Source: Candidatus Contendibacter sp.
GTDB taxonomy: Bacteria > Pseudomonadota > Gammaproteobacteria > Competibacterales > Competibacteraceae
Direction: 5' to 3'
Assembly (NCBI GenBank): GCA_029624675.1
Contig: JARSSP010000036.1
Coordinates: 248,001 to 312,000 of the forward strand
DNA: 64,000 bases
The translations under genes were made by a program, and so were the position numbers. Below the pieces are notes generated by a model. The model saw only the letters and a program-made list of their open reading frames with translations. It had not been told where the DNA came from and made no database searches. Positions 20,373 to 29,177 of the stretch are shown here, piece by piece. Every line of letters starts with the position of its first letter. Position 1 is the first letter of the stretch.

Positions 20373-20648
20373 ATGGCCCGCATCACCGTGGAAGACTGCC
20401 TCGTCCGGGTCGACAACCGGTTCGAGCTGGTGCTGATCGCCGCGCGCCGCGCCCGCGATCTGGCGTTGGGACGAGAACCGCTGGTACCCCGGGAAAACGA
20501 CAAGCCCACTGTCGTCGCCCTGCGGGAACTGGCCGAAGGCAAACTCGATACCTTGATCAAGGAAAAATATGGCCGCTTCAGCCTGCCCCCCGTGGAACCC
20601 GATCCGCCTCTCGCCGCGCGTGACGAGCTCACGCCTGAATCGGACTAA
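20373..20648 (+). CDS. rpoZ: DNA-directed RNA polymerase omega subunit
   Basis: The 91-residue protein begins [30 protein letters not shown], the standard omega N-terminus, followed by the conserved [15 protein letters not shown] segment. Omega helps beta-prime fold and assemble, and in gammaproteobacteria it contributes to the first ppGpp site on RNA polymerase, which fits its position just before spoT. It follows gmk by 66 bases and precedes the spoT start by 33 bases. Confidence 0.96.
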   Translation: MARITVEDCLVRVDNRFELVLIAARRARDLALGREPLVPRENDKPTVVALRELAEGKLDTLIKEKYGRFSLPPVEPDPPLAARDELTPESD

Positions 20649-20681
20649 CCGCGCCGTCCGCGCGGCTGGAAGCCCGCCATC

Positions 20682-22886
20682 GTGATGGGTGCGCCATTGC
20701 GGGACGCTCGCGCCGCGGTTGCGTCCAACCCCCCCCTGGCGGTGGCTGAGGAATGGCTGGATGATCTGCGGTTGCGCATCGACGATCTGTGCGCCATCGC
20801 TGGCGACTATCTTGAGCCGGCGCAGGTCGAGCGCCTGCGCGAAGCGTGCTATTTCGCCACCGAGGCCCACGCCGGCGTCTACCGCAAAAGCGGCGAGCCG
20901 TACATCTTCCATCCGCTGGCGGTGACCCGCATCCTCGCCAACGTCCGCTTCGACCACGAAACCCTGATCGCCGCCCTGCTACACGATGTCATCGAGGACA
21001 CCCCCCACGACAAGGAACAAATTGGCGTCCGCTTCGGATCGGAAGTTGCCGAGCTGGTGGATGGTGTCAGCAAGCTGACCCAGATCCAGTTCAACTCCAA
21101 GCTGGAAGCGCAGGCCGAAAACTTCCGCAAGATGTTCCTGGCCATGGCCAAGGACCTGCGCGTGATCATGATCAAGCTGGCCGACCGCCTGCACAACATG
21201 CGCACCCTCGGTGCCATGCGGCCGGAATCGCGGCGTCGCATCGCCCGTGAGACCCTGGAAATCTACGCCCCCATCGCCGGCCGACTGGGCATGAATCATT
21301 TGCGCCAGGAACTCGAAAATCTCGGTTTCAGCCACTTGTATCCCCTGCGCCATCGGATCCTGCAAGACGCGGTGCGCAAGCTGAGCGGCAACCGCCGCGA
21401 GATCGTCAGCCAGTTGGAAGCTCGTATCCAGGACCGATTGCGCGACGAGGGCATCGCCGGGCGGGTGGTGGGCCGCGGCAAGCACCTGTGGGGCATTTAT
21501 CAGAAGATGCGCCTTAAGCATCTGCCGTTCAGGGAGGTGTACGACGTCTACGCGGTACGGATTATCGTGGACGTGGTGGACACCTGCTACCGGGCGCTGG
21601 GCGTGGTGCACGGTCTGTACAAGCCGATCATGGGCCGGTTCAAGGACTATATCGCCATTCCCAAGACCAACGGCTACCAGTCGCTGCACACGGTGCTGTT
21701 CGGCCCCAACGGCGTGCCGATCGAGGCGCAGATTCGCACCGAGGAAATGCATGTCATGGCCGAGGTCGGTGTCGCCGCCCACTGGCGCTACAAATCCGAC
21801 GGTGACGGCCAGGGCAGCCACGCCCAGCAGCGCGCGCGCGAATGGTTGCGCAAACTGCTGGACATGCAGCGCCGGGCCGGCAACCCGGTGGAATTCCTGG
21901 AAAGCGTCAAGATGGACCTGTTTCCCGACGAGGTGTATGTGTTCACCCCGCGCGGTGAGATCATCCAACTACCGCGCGGCGCCACTGCGGTCGATTTTGC
22001 TTACGCCATCCATTCCGATGTCGGCAACACCTGCGTGGGCGCCAAGGTCGATCGGCGGCTAGTGCCGCTACGCACCCCCCTGGTCACCGGCCAAACCGTC
22101 GAGGTCATCATCACCCCCACCGCCCGGCCCAACCCGGCCTGGCTCAACTTCGTGGTCACCGCCAAGGCCCGCGCCAGTATCCGCCACTATCTGAAGCACT
22201 TGCAGCGCGGAGAGGCGATCCTGCTCGGCAAGCGGTTGCTGGAAAAGGCGCTGGCGGGCCGGGTCGGCGGTCTGGGCGAGTTGCCCATCGGTCGGATCAA
22301 GGCGCTGGCGCGGGAATTCAATCTGACCGATTTCGACGACCTGCTGGCTGACATCGGGTTGGGCAACCGGGTGGCGGCGCTGATCGCCAAGCGACTGCTG
22401 CCGGAGGAGGACGAGGAAGAGAGCATCGCGCTGGATACCAGTGCTCAACCACTGTTGATCAAGGGTGCCGAGGGCACGGTGGTCAGCTTCGGCAAATGCT
22501 GCCGGCCGCTCCCAGGCGACGCCATCGTCGGCTATCTCAACGCCGGGCGTGGCATCGTCATCCATCGCCATGGTTGCAAGAACGTCGCGAGCTACAAGAA
22601 GAACCCCGAGAAGTGGATCGAGGTCGAGTGGGAAGCGTCGGTAGCCGCCGACTTCAGCGCCGAACTGCGCCTCGACGTGGTCAACCGGCGCGGGGTGCTG
22701 GCCACCATCGCCGCCGCCATCGCCGCCACCGATTCCAACATCGAAACCATCAACACGTCCGAACGGGATGGCAACACCACCACGGTGCATCTGCTGCTGA
22801 CCGTCCGCGATCGGGCCCATCTGGCTCGGGTGATGCGCCAGTTGCGCACCCTGCCCGAGACGCTGAGACTGGCTCGACGCGGTTAG
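20682..22886 (+). CDS. spoT: Bifunctional (p)ppGpp synthetase/hydrolase
   Basis: A 734-residue RelA/SpoT homologue with the complete long-RSH layout. The HD hydrolase domain is at the N-terminus (HAGVYRKSGEPYIFHPL, then LLHDVIEDT near residue 100). The synthetase domain follows at about 240-400 (FKDYIAIPKTNGYQSLHT), then TGS at about 405-470 (YVFTPRGEIIQLPRGATAVDFAYAIH), a cysteine-containing region (GKCCRPLPGD) and a C-terminal ACT domain from about 660. The intact HD residues support the bifunctional SpoT type rather than RelA. A GTG at 20682 is used; ATG 20685 is next to it. Confidence 0.95.
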   Translation: MMGAPLRDARAAVASNPPLAVAEEWLDDLRLRIDDLCAIAGDYLEPAQVERLREACYFATEAHAGVYRKSGEPYIFHPLAVTRILANVRFDHETLIAALLHDVIEDTPHDKEQIGVRFGSEVAELVDGVSKLTQIQFNSKLEAQAENFRKMFLAMAKDLRVIMIKLADRLHNMRTLGAMRPESRRRIARETLEIYAPIAGRLGMNHLRQELENLGFSHLYPLRHRILQDAVRKLSGNRREIVSQLEARIQDRLRDEGIAGRVVGRGKHLWGIYQKMRLKHLPFREVYDVYAVRIIVDVVDTCYRALGVVHGLYKPIMGRFKDYIAIPKTNGYQSLHTVLFGPNGVPIEAQIRTEEMHVMAEVGVAAHWRYKSDGDGQGSHAQQRAREWLRKLLDMQRRAGNPVEFLESVKMDLFPDEVYVFTPRGEIIQLPRGATAVDFAYAIHSDVGNTCVGAKVDRRLVPLRTPLVTGQTVEVIITPTARPNPAWLNFVVTAKARASIRHYLKHLQRGEAILLGKRLLEKALAGRVGGLGELPIGRIKALAREFNLTDFDDLLADIGLGNRVAALIAKRLLPEEDEEESIALDTSAQPLLIKGAEGTVVSFGKCCRPLPGDAIVGYLNAGRGIVIHRHGCKNVASYKKNPEKWIEVEWEASVAADFSAELRLDVVNRRGVLATIAAAIAATDSNIETINTSERDGNTTTVHLLLTVRDRAHLARVMRQLRTLPETLRLARRG

Positions 22887-22902
22887 CTTTTTCAACCGTT
22901 CG

Positions 22903-22946
22903 CTCCCCTCGCCGGCCCGCGGGAGAGGGGCTGGGGGTGAGGGGCG
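22903..22946. repeat. REP-like palindrome between spoT and ridA
   Basis: An imperfect palindrome of C-rich then G-rich tracts (CTCCCCTCGCC, then GGGAGAGGGG and GGGGGTGAGGGG) fills most of the spoT-ridA spacer. It belongs to the same family as the copies near 13800, 28200-28480, 35540 and 44550. Confidence 0.55.
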
Positions 22947-22997
22947 GCTTTCCTCCCTGGCTCGAAAACCAGGCAAAACTTTCAGGAGCATTCGACC

Positions 22998-23384
22998 ATG
23001 CCGCGTGAAATCATCCATACCGACCAGGCCCCCGCCGCCATCGGCGCCTACTCCCAGGCGGTCAAGGTCGGCGCCACCGTCTACCTGGCCGGCCAGATTC
23101 CGCTCGATCCCGCGACCATGCAACTGGTCGAGGGCGGCATGGAGGCGCAGATTCGCCGGGTGTTCGACAACCTGGCGGCGGTGGCCCGCGCCGCGGGCGG
23201 GAGCCTGGCCGATACCGTCAAGCTCAACGTGTTTCTGACCGATCTCGGCCATTTCGCCCTGGTGAACCAGGTCATGGCCGAGTATTTTCAGGAACCGTAT
23301 CCCGCGCGGGCGGCGATTGGCGTCGCGGCCCTGCCCCGCGGCGCCCAGGTCGAAATGGACGCGGTCCTGGCGCTGGAACCATAG
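22998..23384 (+). CDS. ridA: RidA family reactive enamine/imine deaminase
   Basis: A 128-residue trimeric YjgF/RidA protein. It should hydrolyse 2-aminoacrylate and related enamines formed by PLP enzymes. Family features visible are the N-terminal [11 protein letters not shown], the AGQIPLDP strand, [10 protein letters not shown], and the C-terminal [22 protein letters not shown] with the carboxylate-binding arginine. The start is preceded by AGGAG. In Escherichia coli the corresponding slot holds trmH; ridA here matches the arrangement in pseudomonads. Confidence 0.93.
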   Translation: MPREIIHTDQAPAAIGAYSQAVKVGATVYLAGQIPLDPATMQLVEGGMEAQIRRVFDNLAAVARAAGGSLADTVKLNVFLTDLGHFALVNQVMAEYFQEPYPARAAIGVAALPRGAQVEMDAVLALEP

Positions 23385-23427
23385 CCGTCAGGCCGTCAGC
23401 GCCGGGCCGCCGGCCTTGGGAAAGCTC

Positions 23428-25539
23428 ATGTCCTCCGCGCCCAATCCCCTGAAAGCGCCACCGGTCCCCGAACCGCTTCCGGTCACCGCCTTGAAGGGCA
23501 TCGGCCCCAAACTGGCGGATCGGCTGCTCCGGCTGGGCATTCGCACGGTCGAGGATGTGCTGCTGCACCTGCCGTCGCGCTATCAGGACCGCACCCGCAT
23601 CACCCCCCTCGGCCAACTGCGTCCCGGCGATGAGGCGCAGATCGAGGCCGATCTCGTCGGCAGCGAGGTGACGGCGCGGGGTCGGCGCTTCCTGCTCTGT
23701 CATCTGGCCGACGCAACCGGGGTTCTGACCCTGCGCTTCTTCCATTTCAGCCCCGCCCAGGAACAACTCTTCAGCCGCCCCGGCGCGCGGCTGCGCTGCT
23801 TCGGCGAGGCGCGGCAAGGCTACACCGGCCTGGAAATGATTCACCCCGAATGCCGACGACTTGGCCCGGACGCGCCGGCGGTGGACGACCGCCTGACCCC
23901 GGTCTATCCCGCCACCGCCGGCTTGCAACAATTCACCCTGCGCGGGCTGGCGGAACAGGCGTTGGCGCAACTGGATGGGACGACGCTGTTGCCGGAGCTG
24001 TTGCCGGCGGAATGGCGGGCGCGACTGCAACTCCCGCCCATCGCCGAGGCGGTGACGCTGCTGCACCGGCCACCGGCGGGAACGTCGTTGGCGGCGCTAG
24101 AGAGCGGCCGCCATCCCGCCCGGCGGCGGCTGGCGTTCGAGGAGCTGTTGGCCCATCAGCTCAGCCTGCGCCGACTGCGGGCGCGGATGCAGCGCCAGGC
24201 CGCGCCGGCGCTGGCCGGTCAGGGCGGATTGAGCCGGCGGTTTCTGGAACGGTTGCCGTTCACCCTCACCCCGGCCCAGCGGCGGGTCCTGGCCGAAATC
24301 GACGCCGATCTGGCCCAGCCCCGGCCGATGCTGCGGCTGTTGCAAGGCGACGTCGGCTCTGGCAAGACCGTGGTGGCCGCCGCCGCCGCGCTGCGGGCGG
24401 TGGAAACCGACGCGCAAGCGGCGCTGATGGCGCCCACCGAGCTGTTGGCGGAGCAGCATTACCGCAACTTCCGCGCCTGGCTGGAGCCGCTGGGCGTCGA
24501 GGTGGCCTGGCTGACCGGGCGGCTGACCGGCAAGACGCGACAAACCCTGCTGGAGCGGCTGGCCGCGGGTGAAATCCACATCGCGGTCGGCACCCACGCC
24601 CTGTTTCAGGAAAGCGTGATCTTTGCCGAGCTGGCGTTGGCGATTGTGGACGAGCAGCACCGTTTCGGCGTCCATCAGCGGCTGGCGCTGCGCGAGAAGG
24701 GCCGCGCCGGCGGCCGTTGCCCCCACCAGTTGATTATGACCGCCACCCCGATTCCGCGCACCCTGGCGATGAGCGCCTATGCCGATCTCGACACCTCGAC
24801 CATCGACGAACTGCCGCCGGGCCGCCAGCCGGTGCGAACCGTGGTCGTGCCCGATGGCCGCCGCGACGAGGTGATCGAACGGATTCGCCGAGCGTGCCGC
24901 GCCGGCCGGCAAGCCTACTGGGTCTGTCCGTTGATCGAGGAGTCGGAGGTGTTGCAATGCCAAGCGGCGGCGGTCACCGCCGAGCGGTTGACCGTGCTCC
25001 TGCCCGAACTGCGGATCGGCCTGGCCCACGGCCGCCTGTCGGCCACCGAGCGGGAAACGGCGATGACCGCCTTCAAGGCCGGGGAGCTGGATCTGCTGGT
25101 CGCCACCACGGTGATCGAGGTCGGGGTGGACGTGGCCAACGCCAGCCTGATGATCATCGAGAACGCCGAGCGGCTGGGGCTGGCGCAATTGCATCAGTTG
25201 CGGGGTCGGGTCGGGCGCGGCGCGGCGCAAAGCAGTTGCGTGCTGCTGTACCGGCCGCCGCTGTCCCAAATCGCCTACAGTCGGCTGGCGGTGCTGCGAG
25301 AATGCAACGACGGGTTCGAGATCGCCCGCCGCGATCTGGAACTGCGCGGCCCCGGCGAGGTGCTCGGTACCCGCCAGACCGGCGAGCAGACCCTGCGGGT
25401 CGCCGACCTGCTGCGCGATCAGGATTTACTCAACGCCGTCCGCCATGTCGCTGACGGGTTGTTGCGCGATCATCCGGACCAGGTGGAGCCGCTGATCCGG
25501 CGTTGGATCGGCGCGGGCGCGCACTACGGGGAGGTGTAG
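23428..25539 (+). CDS. recG: ATP-dependent DNA helicase RecG
   Basis: A 703-residue branch-migration helicase that rewinds and regresses stalled forks. It has an N-terminal wedge/OB domain (GIGPKLADRLLRLGIRTVEDVLLHLPSRYQDR), then SF2 motifs GDVGSGKT, DEQH with RFG, MTATPIPRT, and the RecG-type VIEVGVDVANASLMIIENAERLGLAQLHQLRGRVGRG. The length is normal. The ATG at 23428 is chosen because it gives the standard N-terminus. It begins 43 bases after ridA and probably shares the gmk transcript. Confidence 0.95.
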   Translation: MSSAPNPLKAPPVPEPLPVTALKGIGPKLADRLLRLGIRTVEDVLLHLPSRYQDRTRITPLGQLRPGDEAQIEADLVGSEVTARGRRFLLCHLADATGVLTLRFFHFSPAQEQLFSRPGARLRCFGEARQGYTGLEMIHPECRRLGPDAPAVDDRLTPVYPATAGLQQFTLRGLAEQALAQLDGTTLLPELLPAEWRARLQLPPIAEAVTLLHRPPAGTSLAALESGRHPARRRLAFEELLAHQLSLRRLRARMQRQAAPALAGQGGLSRRFLERLPFTLTPAQRRVLAEIDADLAQPRPMLRLLQGDVGSGKTVVAAAAALRAVETDAQAALMAPTELLAEQHYRNFRAWLEPLGVEVAWLTGRLTGKTRQTLLERLAAGEIHIAVGTHALFQESVIFAELALAIVDEQHRFGVHQRLALREKGRAGGRCPHQLIMTATPIPRTLAMSAYADLDTSTIDELPPGRQPVRTVVVPDGRRDEVIERIRRACRAGRQAYWVCPLIEESEVLQCQAAAVTAERLTVLLPELRIGLAHGRLSATERETAMTAFKAGELDLLVATTVIEVGVDVANASLMIIENAERLGLAQLHQLRGRVGRGAAQSSCVLLYRPPLSQIAYSRLAVLRECNDGFEIARRDLELRGPGEVLGTRQTGEQTLRVADLLRDQDLLNAVRHVADGLLRDHPDQVEPLIRRWIGAGAHYGEV

Positions 25540-25550
25540 CCACGAAGCGA

Positions 25551-25916
25551 TCAAGGGGTGCCGCGGGCGAAAAACCGCTCGGCGCCAATCAGCGGCAGCA
25601 ATCTCACCAATACCGCGTCCATCACCCCCGGTTCGGCCTCGGTTTCCTTTCTAGCCTTGCGCTGGGTCCAATCCAGGGTCATGACCAAATTCGCCACTAC
25701 CACGCTGGGCTGGCCGAGAACGCCAACCGTGACTTCCGTGGCGGCGCCCCGAATACTGGTGCTGACCGGACAGCAAATCAACAAACCCGTCGCCCGGTTA
25801 TAGGCCTGTCCCGAAAGGACCAGGGCGGGTCGGTACTTGCCGATTTCCTTGCCCTTCGTCGGTTCGAAATCGAGCCAGACGATGTCGTTGCGCTCGGGCA
25901 CGTAACGGGTATCCAT
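25551..25916 (-). CDS. mazF: MazF/PemK-type mRNA interferase toxin
   Basis: A 121-residue CcdB/PemK-fold protein. The N-terminus YVPERNDIVWLDFEPTKGKEIGKYRPALVLS is the classic MazF pattern, in which GREI/GKEIGKxRP forms the RNA-binding and catalytic edge. LLICCPVSTS and SVVVANLVMTLDW follow as the middle strands. It should cleave mRNA at a short sequence and arrest growth when the antitoxin is degraded. It starts 2 bases after the antitoxin stop. Its stop is close to and convergent with that of recG. Confidence 0.9.
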   Translation of the reverse strand: MDTRYVPERNDIVWLDFEPTKGKEIGKYRPALVLSGQAYNRATGLLICCPVSTSIRGAATEVTVGVLGQPSVVVANLVMTLDWTQRKARKETEAEPGVMDAVLVRLLPLIGAERFFARGTP

Positions 25917-25918
25917 GA

Positions 25919-26194
25919 CTATTGCCCAGTTTCCGACGGCAAGATCGTGGGCAATTCATCCGCGTGGGCGCACGTCGGCGTTAGCCCCGCCACCAATTCC
26001 GCCTCGGAAAATGGCAATGCCCACGCCTCGCGTTCCACCGGCTTGGGTTTGACCAGCAAACCGCCGTCCACCACTTCGACGGTCACCACCGTGCCCCGCT
26101 CCAAACGCGCCAACTCGCTCAGTATCCGGGTAATACGCAGGCCAAGGCTGTTTCCCCAAGGCTGTATGGTCGTATCCAACGTAAAATGCTTCAT
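25919..26194 (-). CDS. mazE: MazE/AbrB-type antitoxin
   Basis: A 91-residue protein with an N-terminal swapped-hairpin AbrB/MazE fold (TIQPWGNSLGLRITRILSELARLERGTVVTVEVVDGGLLVKPK). WGNSLGLRI is the typical DNA-contact turn. The acidic C-terminal part should wrap the toxin. The ATG at 26194 is used, since longer upstream frames have no support. A perfect palindrome lies 27 bases upstream of the start and is the obvious operator. Confidence 0.88.
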   Translation of the reverse strand: MKHFTLDTTIQPWGNSLGLRITRILSELARLERGTVVTVEVVDGGLLVKPKPVEREAWALPFSEAELVAGLTPTCAHADELPTILPSETGQ

Positions 26195-26220
26195 CACCGT
26201 GTCCCTTAGCGCCGGGTTGG

Positions 26221-26237
26221 TAACTACAATGTAGTTA
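26221..26237. promoter_or_regulatory. Perfect 17-base palindrome, probable MazEF operator
   Basis: The sequence is TAACTACA, one central base, then TGTAGTTA. It lies 27 bases upstream of the mazE start in an AT-rich stretch. On the minus strand a TAGAAT/TATAAC-like -10 region overlaps or adjoins it, so binding of MazE-MazF here would block transcription. Confidence 0.65.
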
Positions 26238-26385
26238 TATTCTACGCTGAATCCTTGGTGGGAGGAACGAAGCGCGAGTGGGTTCACCAATTCATTGGCC
26301 TAGAGCTCCCGCCAATCCATCCTTTCGCAAGCTCGCGGGCAGCATTATGATTTCTCAGTCCCGGCGAGATCGGAGCACGCATTCC

Positions 26386-26772
26386 ATGAATGGAAAAGGC
26401 CCATCCAGCGGTTTTACCCTGACCGAGGTACTGGTCGCCTTGCTGGTGCTCTCGATCGGGCTCCTCGGTCTGGCGGGGCTTCAGCTTCATGCCCTGCAGT
26501 ACGCGCACTCCAGCTATCAGCGCGCCTTGGTCAACCTGCAGGCGTTGGATCTAGCGGAGCGAATGTGGACGCATCTGGCGGATCCGCTCGCCGAGGTGGA
26601 GGAGTGGCGGGATTCGAACCGGCTGTCCCTGCCCAACTGGAAGGGCGTGGTCACGGCCGCGCCCGAGCGACCGGGCGCCTATCAACTGACGATCTCCTGG
26701 AGCGATCGCCGTTTTTCCGGCGTGGGAACCTATTCCTTTTCATACCAACTGCGGTTGCCGGCCCTGGATTAG
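26386..26772 (+). CDS. pilV: Type IV pilus minor pilin PilV-like (first cluster)
   Basis: About 128 residues with a class III (prepilin) signal: a short basic leader ending in SSG, then FTLTEVLVALLVLSIGLLGLAGLQLHAL, where the glycine/phenylalanine junction is the PilD cleavage site and Glu5 of the mature protein is present. The LSIGLLGLAG continuation is characteristic of PilV. The ATG at 26386 has GGAG ten bases upstream; an in-frame ATG at 26347 would give a longer leader. It begins a three-gene pilV-pilW-pilX set that lacks its own fimT and pilY1. Confidence 0.85.
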   Translation: MNGKGPSSGFTLTEVLVALLVLSIGLLGLAGLQLHALQYAHSSYQRALVNLQALDLAERMWTHLADPLAEVEEWRDSNRLSLPNWKGVVTAAPERPGAYQLTISWSDRRFSGVGTYSFSYQLRLPALD

Positions 26773-26833
26773 CGGCGCGGTGGAGCGACCGAACATGGCG
26801 ACTGGACGGCGTGGGTCCGGGGAAGCGGGCAAC

Positions 26834-27436
26834 ATGTCCGACGCTACGCGGCGGGCGGCGGGATTCACGCTGATCGAAATCCTGGTCACCTTGTTGATCA
26901 GCGCGTTCTTGTTGAGCGGCGTCATCAGCATTTTCCTGAGTAGTCAGCAGTCCTATCGGGTGAAGGAAGCGATGGGCCGCGCGCAGGAAAGCTTGCAGTG
27001 GTCGTCGGAAATCCTGTACCGGACGCTGAGCATGGCGGAATCCCTCCATTCGGACAGTAGCCCGGACCAGATCATCGTGAATTACGCGGGGGGCGCGGGG
27101 GTCGTGAACTGTCTGGGCCAGCCGGCGCCGTCCGGCGTGGTGGTCGTCAATCGTTTTTACGTCAGAAATCAGGCGCTCCATTGCGGTACGGCCTATCCGG
27201 CGACGCCCGACTCGGACCAGCCGTTGGTGGAGGGCGTGGCGCGAATGACGATCCGGTATGGCGTCGACGAGCGTCATCGCGGCCAGGCGGACCGTTACGT
27301 GGACGCGCCGAGCGACTGGAACCAGGTCGTCAGCGCCCGGATCACCCTGCGGTTGCTGGATTCGTCTTCGCCTCGGCAGCCGGAGGCGGTTCTGACCGTG
27401 GCGATGCGGCCGAGAATTTTCTCCCGCCTGCCGTGA
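26834..27436 (+). CDS. pilW: Type IV pilus minor pilin PilW-like (first cluster)
   Basis: About 200 residues with prepilin signal RRAAG/FTLIEILVTLLISAFLLSGVISIFLSSQQSYRV, the typical PilW N-terminus. The C-terminal part has an extracellular domain with two cysteines (VVNCLG, LHCG). In-frame starts exist at GTG 26780, ATG 26795 and ATG 26834; the last gives an ordinary 9-residue leader and has a purine-rich ribosome-binding region upstream. Its stop overlaps or closely precedes the pilX-like gene. Confidence 0.85.
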   Translation: MSDATRRAAGFTLIEILVTLLISAFLLSGVISIFLSSQQSYRVKEAMGRAQESLQWSSEILYRTLSMAESLHSDSSPDQIIVNYAGGAGVVNCLGQPAPSGVVVVNRFYVRNQALHCGTAYPATPDSDQPLVEGVARMTIRYGVDERHRGQADRYVDAPSDWNQVVSARITLRLLDSSSPRQPEAVLTVAMRPRIFSRLP

Positions 27437-27459
27437 CCGTATCCGACGGAGGATGGGCG

Positions 27460-28176
27460 GTGATCGCCAGTCGTCGAACGCAGCAGGGAACCGTGTTGGT
27501 GCTCGGTCTGCTGATCCTGCTGGTGATGACCACGCTCGGCGTCAAAGCCATCCTCGGCTCCAATCTACAGGAGCGCCTGGTGGTCAACCAAAAGCAAACC
27601 ATCGAGGCAACGCTGGCGGCGGAATCCGGCGCGGCATTGGCCATCGGGTGGCTGCGGACTCACCCGGAGGCCTGGGGGAACGCGGAGACCTGGAAAAACG
27701 ATCCGGCGCTGCCTTCCCGGACGTCGGCTCTTGCCAAGGGAATCCAGGGACCGGTCCATTGGATCGAGCGCATCGATTTCCAGGGCGATACCGCGATCAT
27801 CGTCAGTCGCGGAGGAATCCAGGTGGGTGACGAGATTCTGGTGCAACGCACGGTGACGGTGGCCTGGCAAGACGCGGGGCCTGATTTGGCGGCGGCGCCG
27901 GCGGCGAACAGCCCGGCCGAAACGGGAGAGCGGCCGGGCGAAAACCGGCCCGACGACGCCCACGGATCCACCGGTCGGATGGCCGCCGCCGGTTCCCTGG
28001 ATGGGATCGTGGGATGGAAGACCCCAGCCACCGGGGCGGGCGGCGAACCCGTAACCGCCCGCGATGCCGTGAGTCACGCCGGCGGGGCGGCGACGCCCGA
28101 TGATCGCCCTCGGATCAGGAAGATACGAGGCAGGGTTCTTTTTTGGAGGCTGTCGGCTACGGTGAGCGGACAATAA
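27460..28176 (+). CDS. pilX: Type IV pilus assembly PilX-like protein with long tail (first cluster)
   Basis: About 238 residues. The N-terminus RRTQQGTVLVLGLLILLVMTTLGVKAILGSNLQERLVVNQKQTIEATLAAESG is the PilX pattern (short basic stretch, hydrophobic helix, then ER and an E-rich helix). The recognisable domain ends near VQRTVTVAWQ. About 95 further residues are low-complexity, rich in Gly, Ala, Pro and Arg, and do not resemble a PilX C-terminus; they may reflect drift or an old frameshift. The GTG at 27460 has GGAGG upstream; GTG 27433 overlapping the pilW stop is an alternative. Confidence 0.75.
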   Translation: MIASRRTQQGTVLVLGLLILLVMTTLGVKAILGSNLQERLVVNQKQTIEATLAAESGAALAIGWLRTHPEAWGNAETWKNDPALPSRTSALAKGIQGPVHWIERIDFQGDTAIIVSRGGIQVGDEILVQRTVTVAWQDAGPDLAAAPAANSPAETGERPGENRPDDAHGSTGRMAAAGSLDGIVGWKTPATGAGGEPVTARDAVSHAGGAATPDDRPRIRKIRGRVLFWRLSATVSGQ

Positions 28177-28177
28177 C

Positions 28178-28478
28178 CCCCCACCCCAACCCTCCCCCAC
28201 CAGGGAGCTGTCCATTACACGTATCTTCAACCAATTGATTTCATTATTATTAAAACCAGGAAATCCCCTCCCCCCTTGCGGGGGAGGGCGAGGGAGGGGG
28301 GTAGGGTTGAATCGCAACTCCTTGAATGATGGAATGATGGCAGGCTGATCGGTCAACCCCCCACCCCAACCCTCCCCCGCAAGGGGGAGGGAGACTTGTG
28401 TGTAATCGACAGCACCAGGGGGGAGGGAGACTGATGTGGAATCGAGAACCGACAGTTCCCGCAAGGGGGAGGGAGTTT
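28178..28478. repeat. Array of REP-like palindromes between the two pilin clusters
   Basis: This 434-base spacer (28177-28610) holds no gene. It contains at least three full copies of a palindrome of type CCCTCCCCC-GCAA-GGGGGAGGG, together with CCCCCCACCCCAACCCTCCCCC arms, in both orientations, plus partial copies near 28418 and 28455. The copies are spaced irregularly, so this is not a CRISPR. The segment 28479-28610 before fimT should contain the promoter of the second cluster, but I cannot assign one. Confidence 0.7.
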
Positions 28479-28610
28479 TTTACAGTTTTTTACCGCTCAT
28501 CAGCCGGGAACCGCCGTTCGTCTGGTGGAAGTGACCATCGCCACTTCAAAGTGTTTTATTGAGACTCGTCCACGAGCGCCCGGCGCGGCGCTAAAGTCAG
28601 GAGATTCGAC

Positions 28611-29177
28611 ATGTCGTTCAGGACCAGAGGGTTTACGTTGATCGAACTGATGGCCGTGGTCGCGGTCGTGGCCATCCTGGTGATCGTGGGCGTGCCGACG
28701 CTGCGGGACACCCTGATCCGAAGTCGGCTGTCGGGACATATTCAGGAGTTTTACGGGACGCTGGCCCTGGCGCGCAGCGAGGCGATCAAGCGCGGCATCC
28801 CGGTCTCCATTTGCAAAAGCAACACCGGAACCGGCTGCACCGCCGGCAGCGAGTGGACGGATGGCTGGATCGTCTTTGTCAACAACGACAACGACGTTCC
28901 GGCGGCCGTGGACGGTGGCGAGACCATCCTGCGGGTCTTCCCGGCCCTGCCCGCCACCGACACGCTGTACGCCAACAATAATTTCACCAACTTCATTACC
29001 TACGACCGCTTCGGCATGGCCAACAATGTTGGAACCTTTGTGTTTTGCGCCAACAGCGACGAGACCAGGGCCAGGACCATCGCGGTCATCCGAACCCGTC
29101 CACGCGTCGTTGCCGACACCCGCACCATCCCCAAGAAAGAGGATGGGACGAACATCACCAGTTGCGAGAATCCCTAA
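28611..29177 (+). CDS. fimT: FimT/GspH-family minor pseudopilin
   Basis: A 188-residue protein with prepilin signal MSFRTRG/FTLIELMAVVAVVAILVIVGVPTLRDTLIRSRL, the GspH/FimT N-terminus. The LALARSEAIKRGIPVSICKS segment is the conserved GspH core. A disulfide pair is likely between SICKS and GCTAG, and another cysteine pair lies further on. It begins the second, complete minor-pilin cluster, and its stop is immediately followed by pilV. It should form part of the pilus-initiating complex at the inner membrane. Confidence 0.9.
   Translation: MSFRTRGFTLIELMAVVAVVAILVIVGVPTLRDTLIRSRLSGHIQEFYGTLALARSEAIKRGIPVSICKSNTGTGCTAGSEWTDGWIVFVNNDNDVPAAVDGGETILRVFPALPATDTLYANNNFTNFITYDRFGMANNVGTFVFCANSDETRARTIAVIRTRPRVVADTRTIPKKEDGTNITSCENP

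Noticed and set aside
28178-28478. Repeat array between pilin clusters considered as a CRISPR
   Set aside because: Repeats are palindromic C/G runs of unequal spacing in both orientations, without uniform spacers or cas genes.
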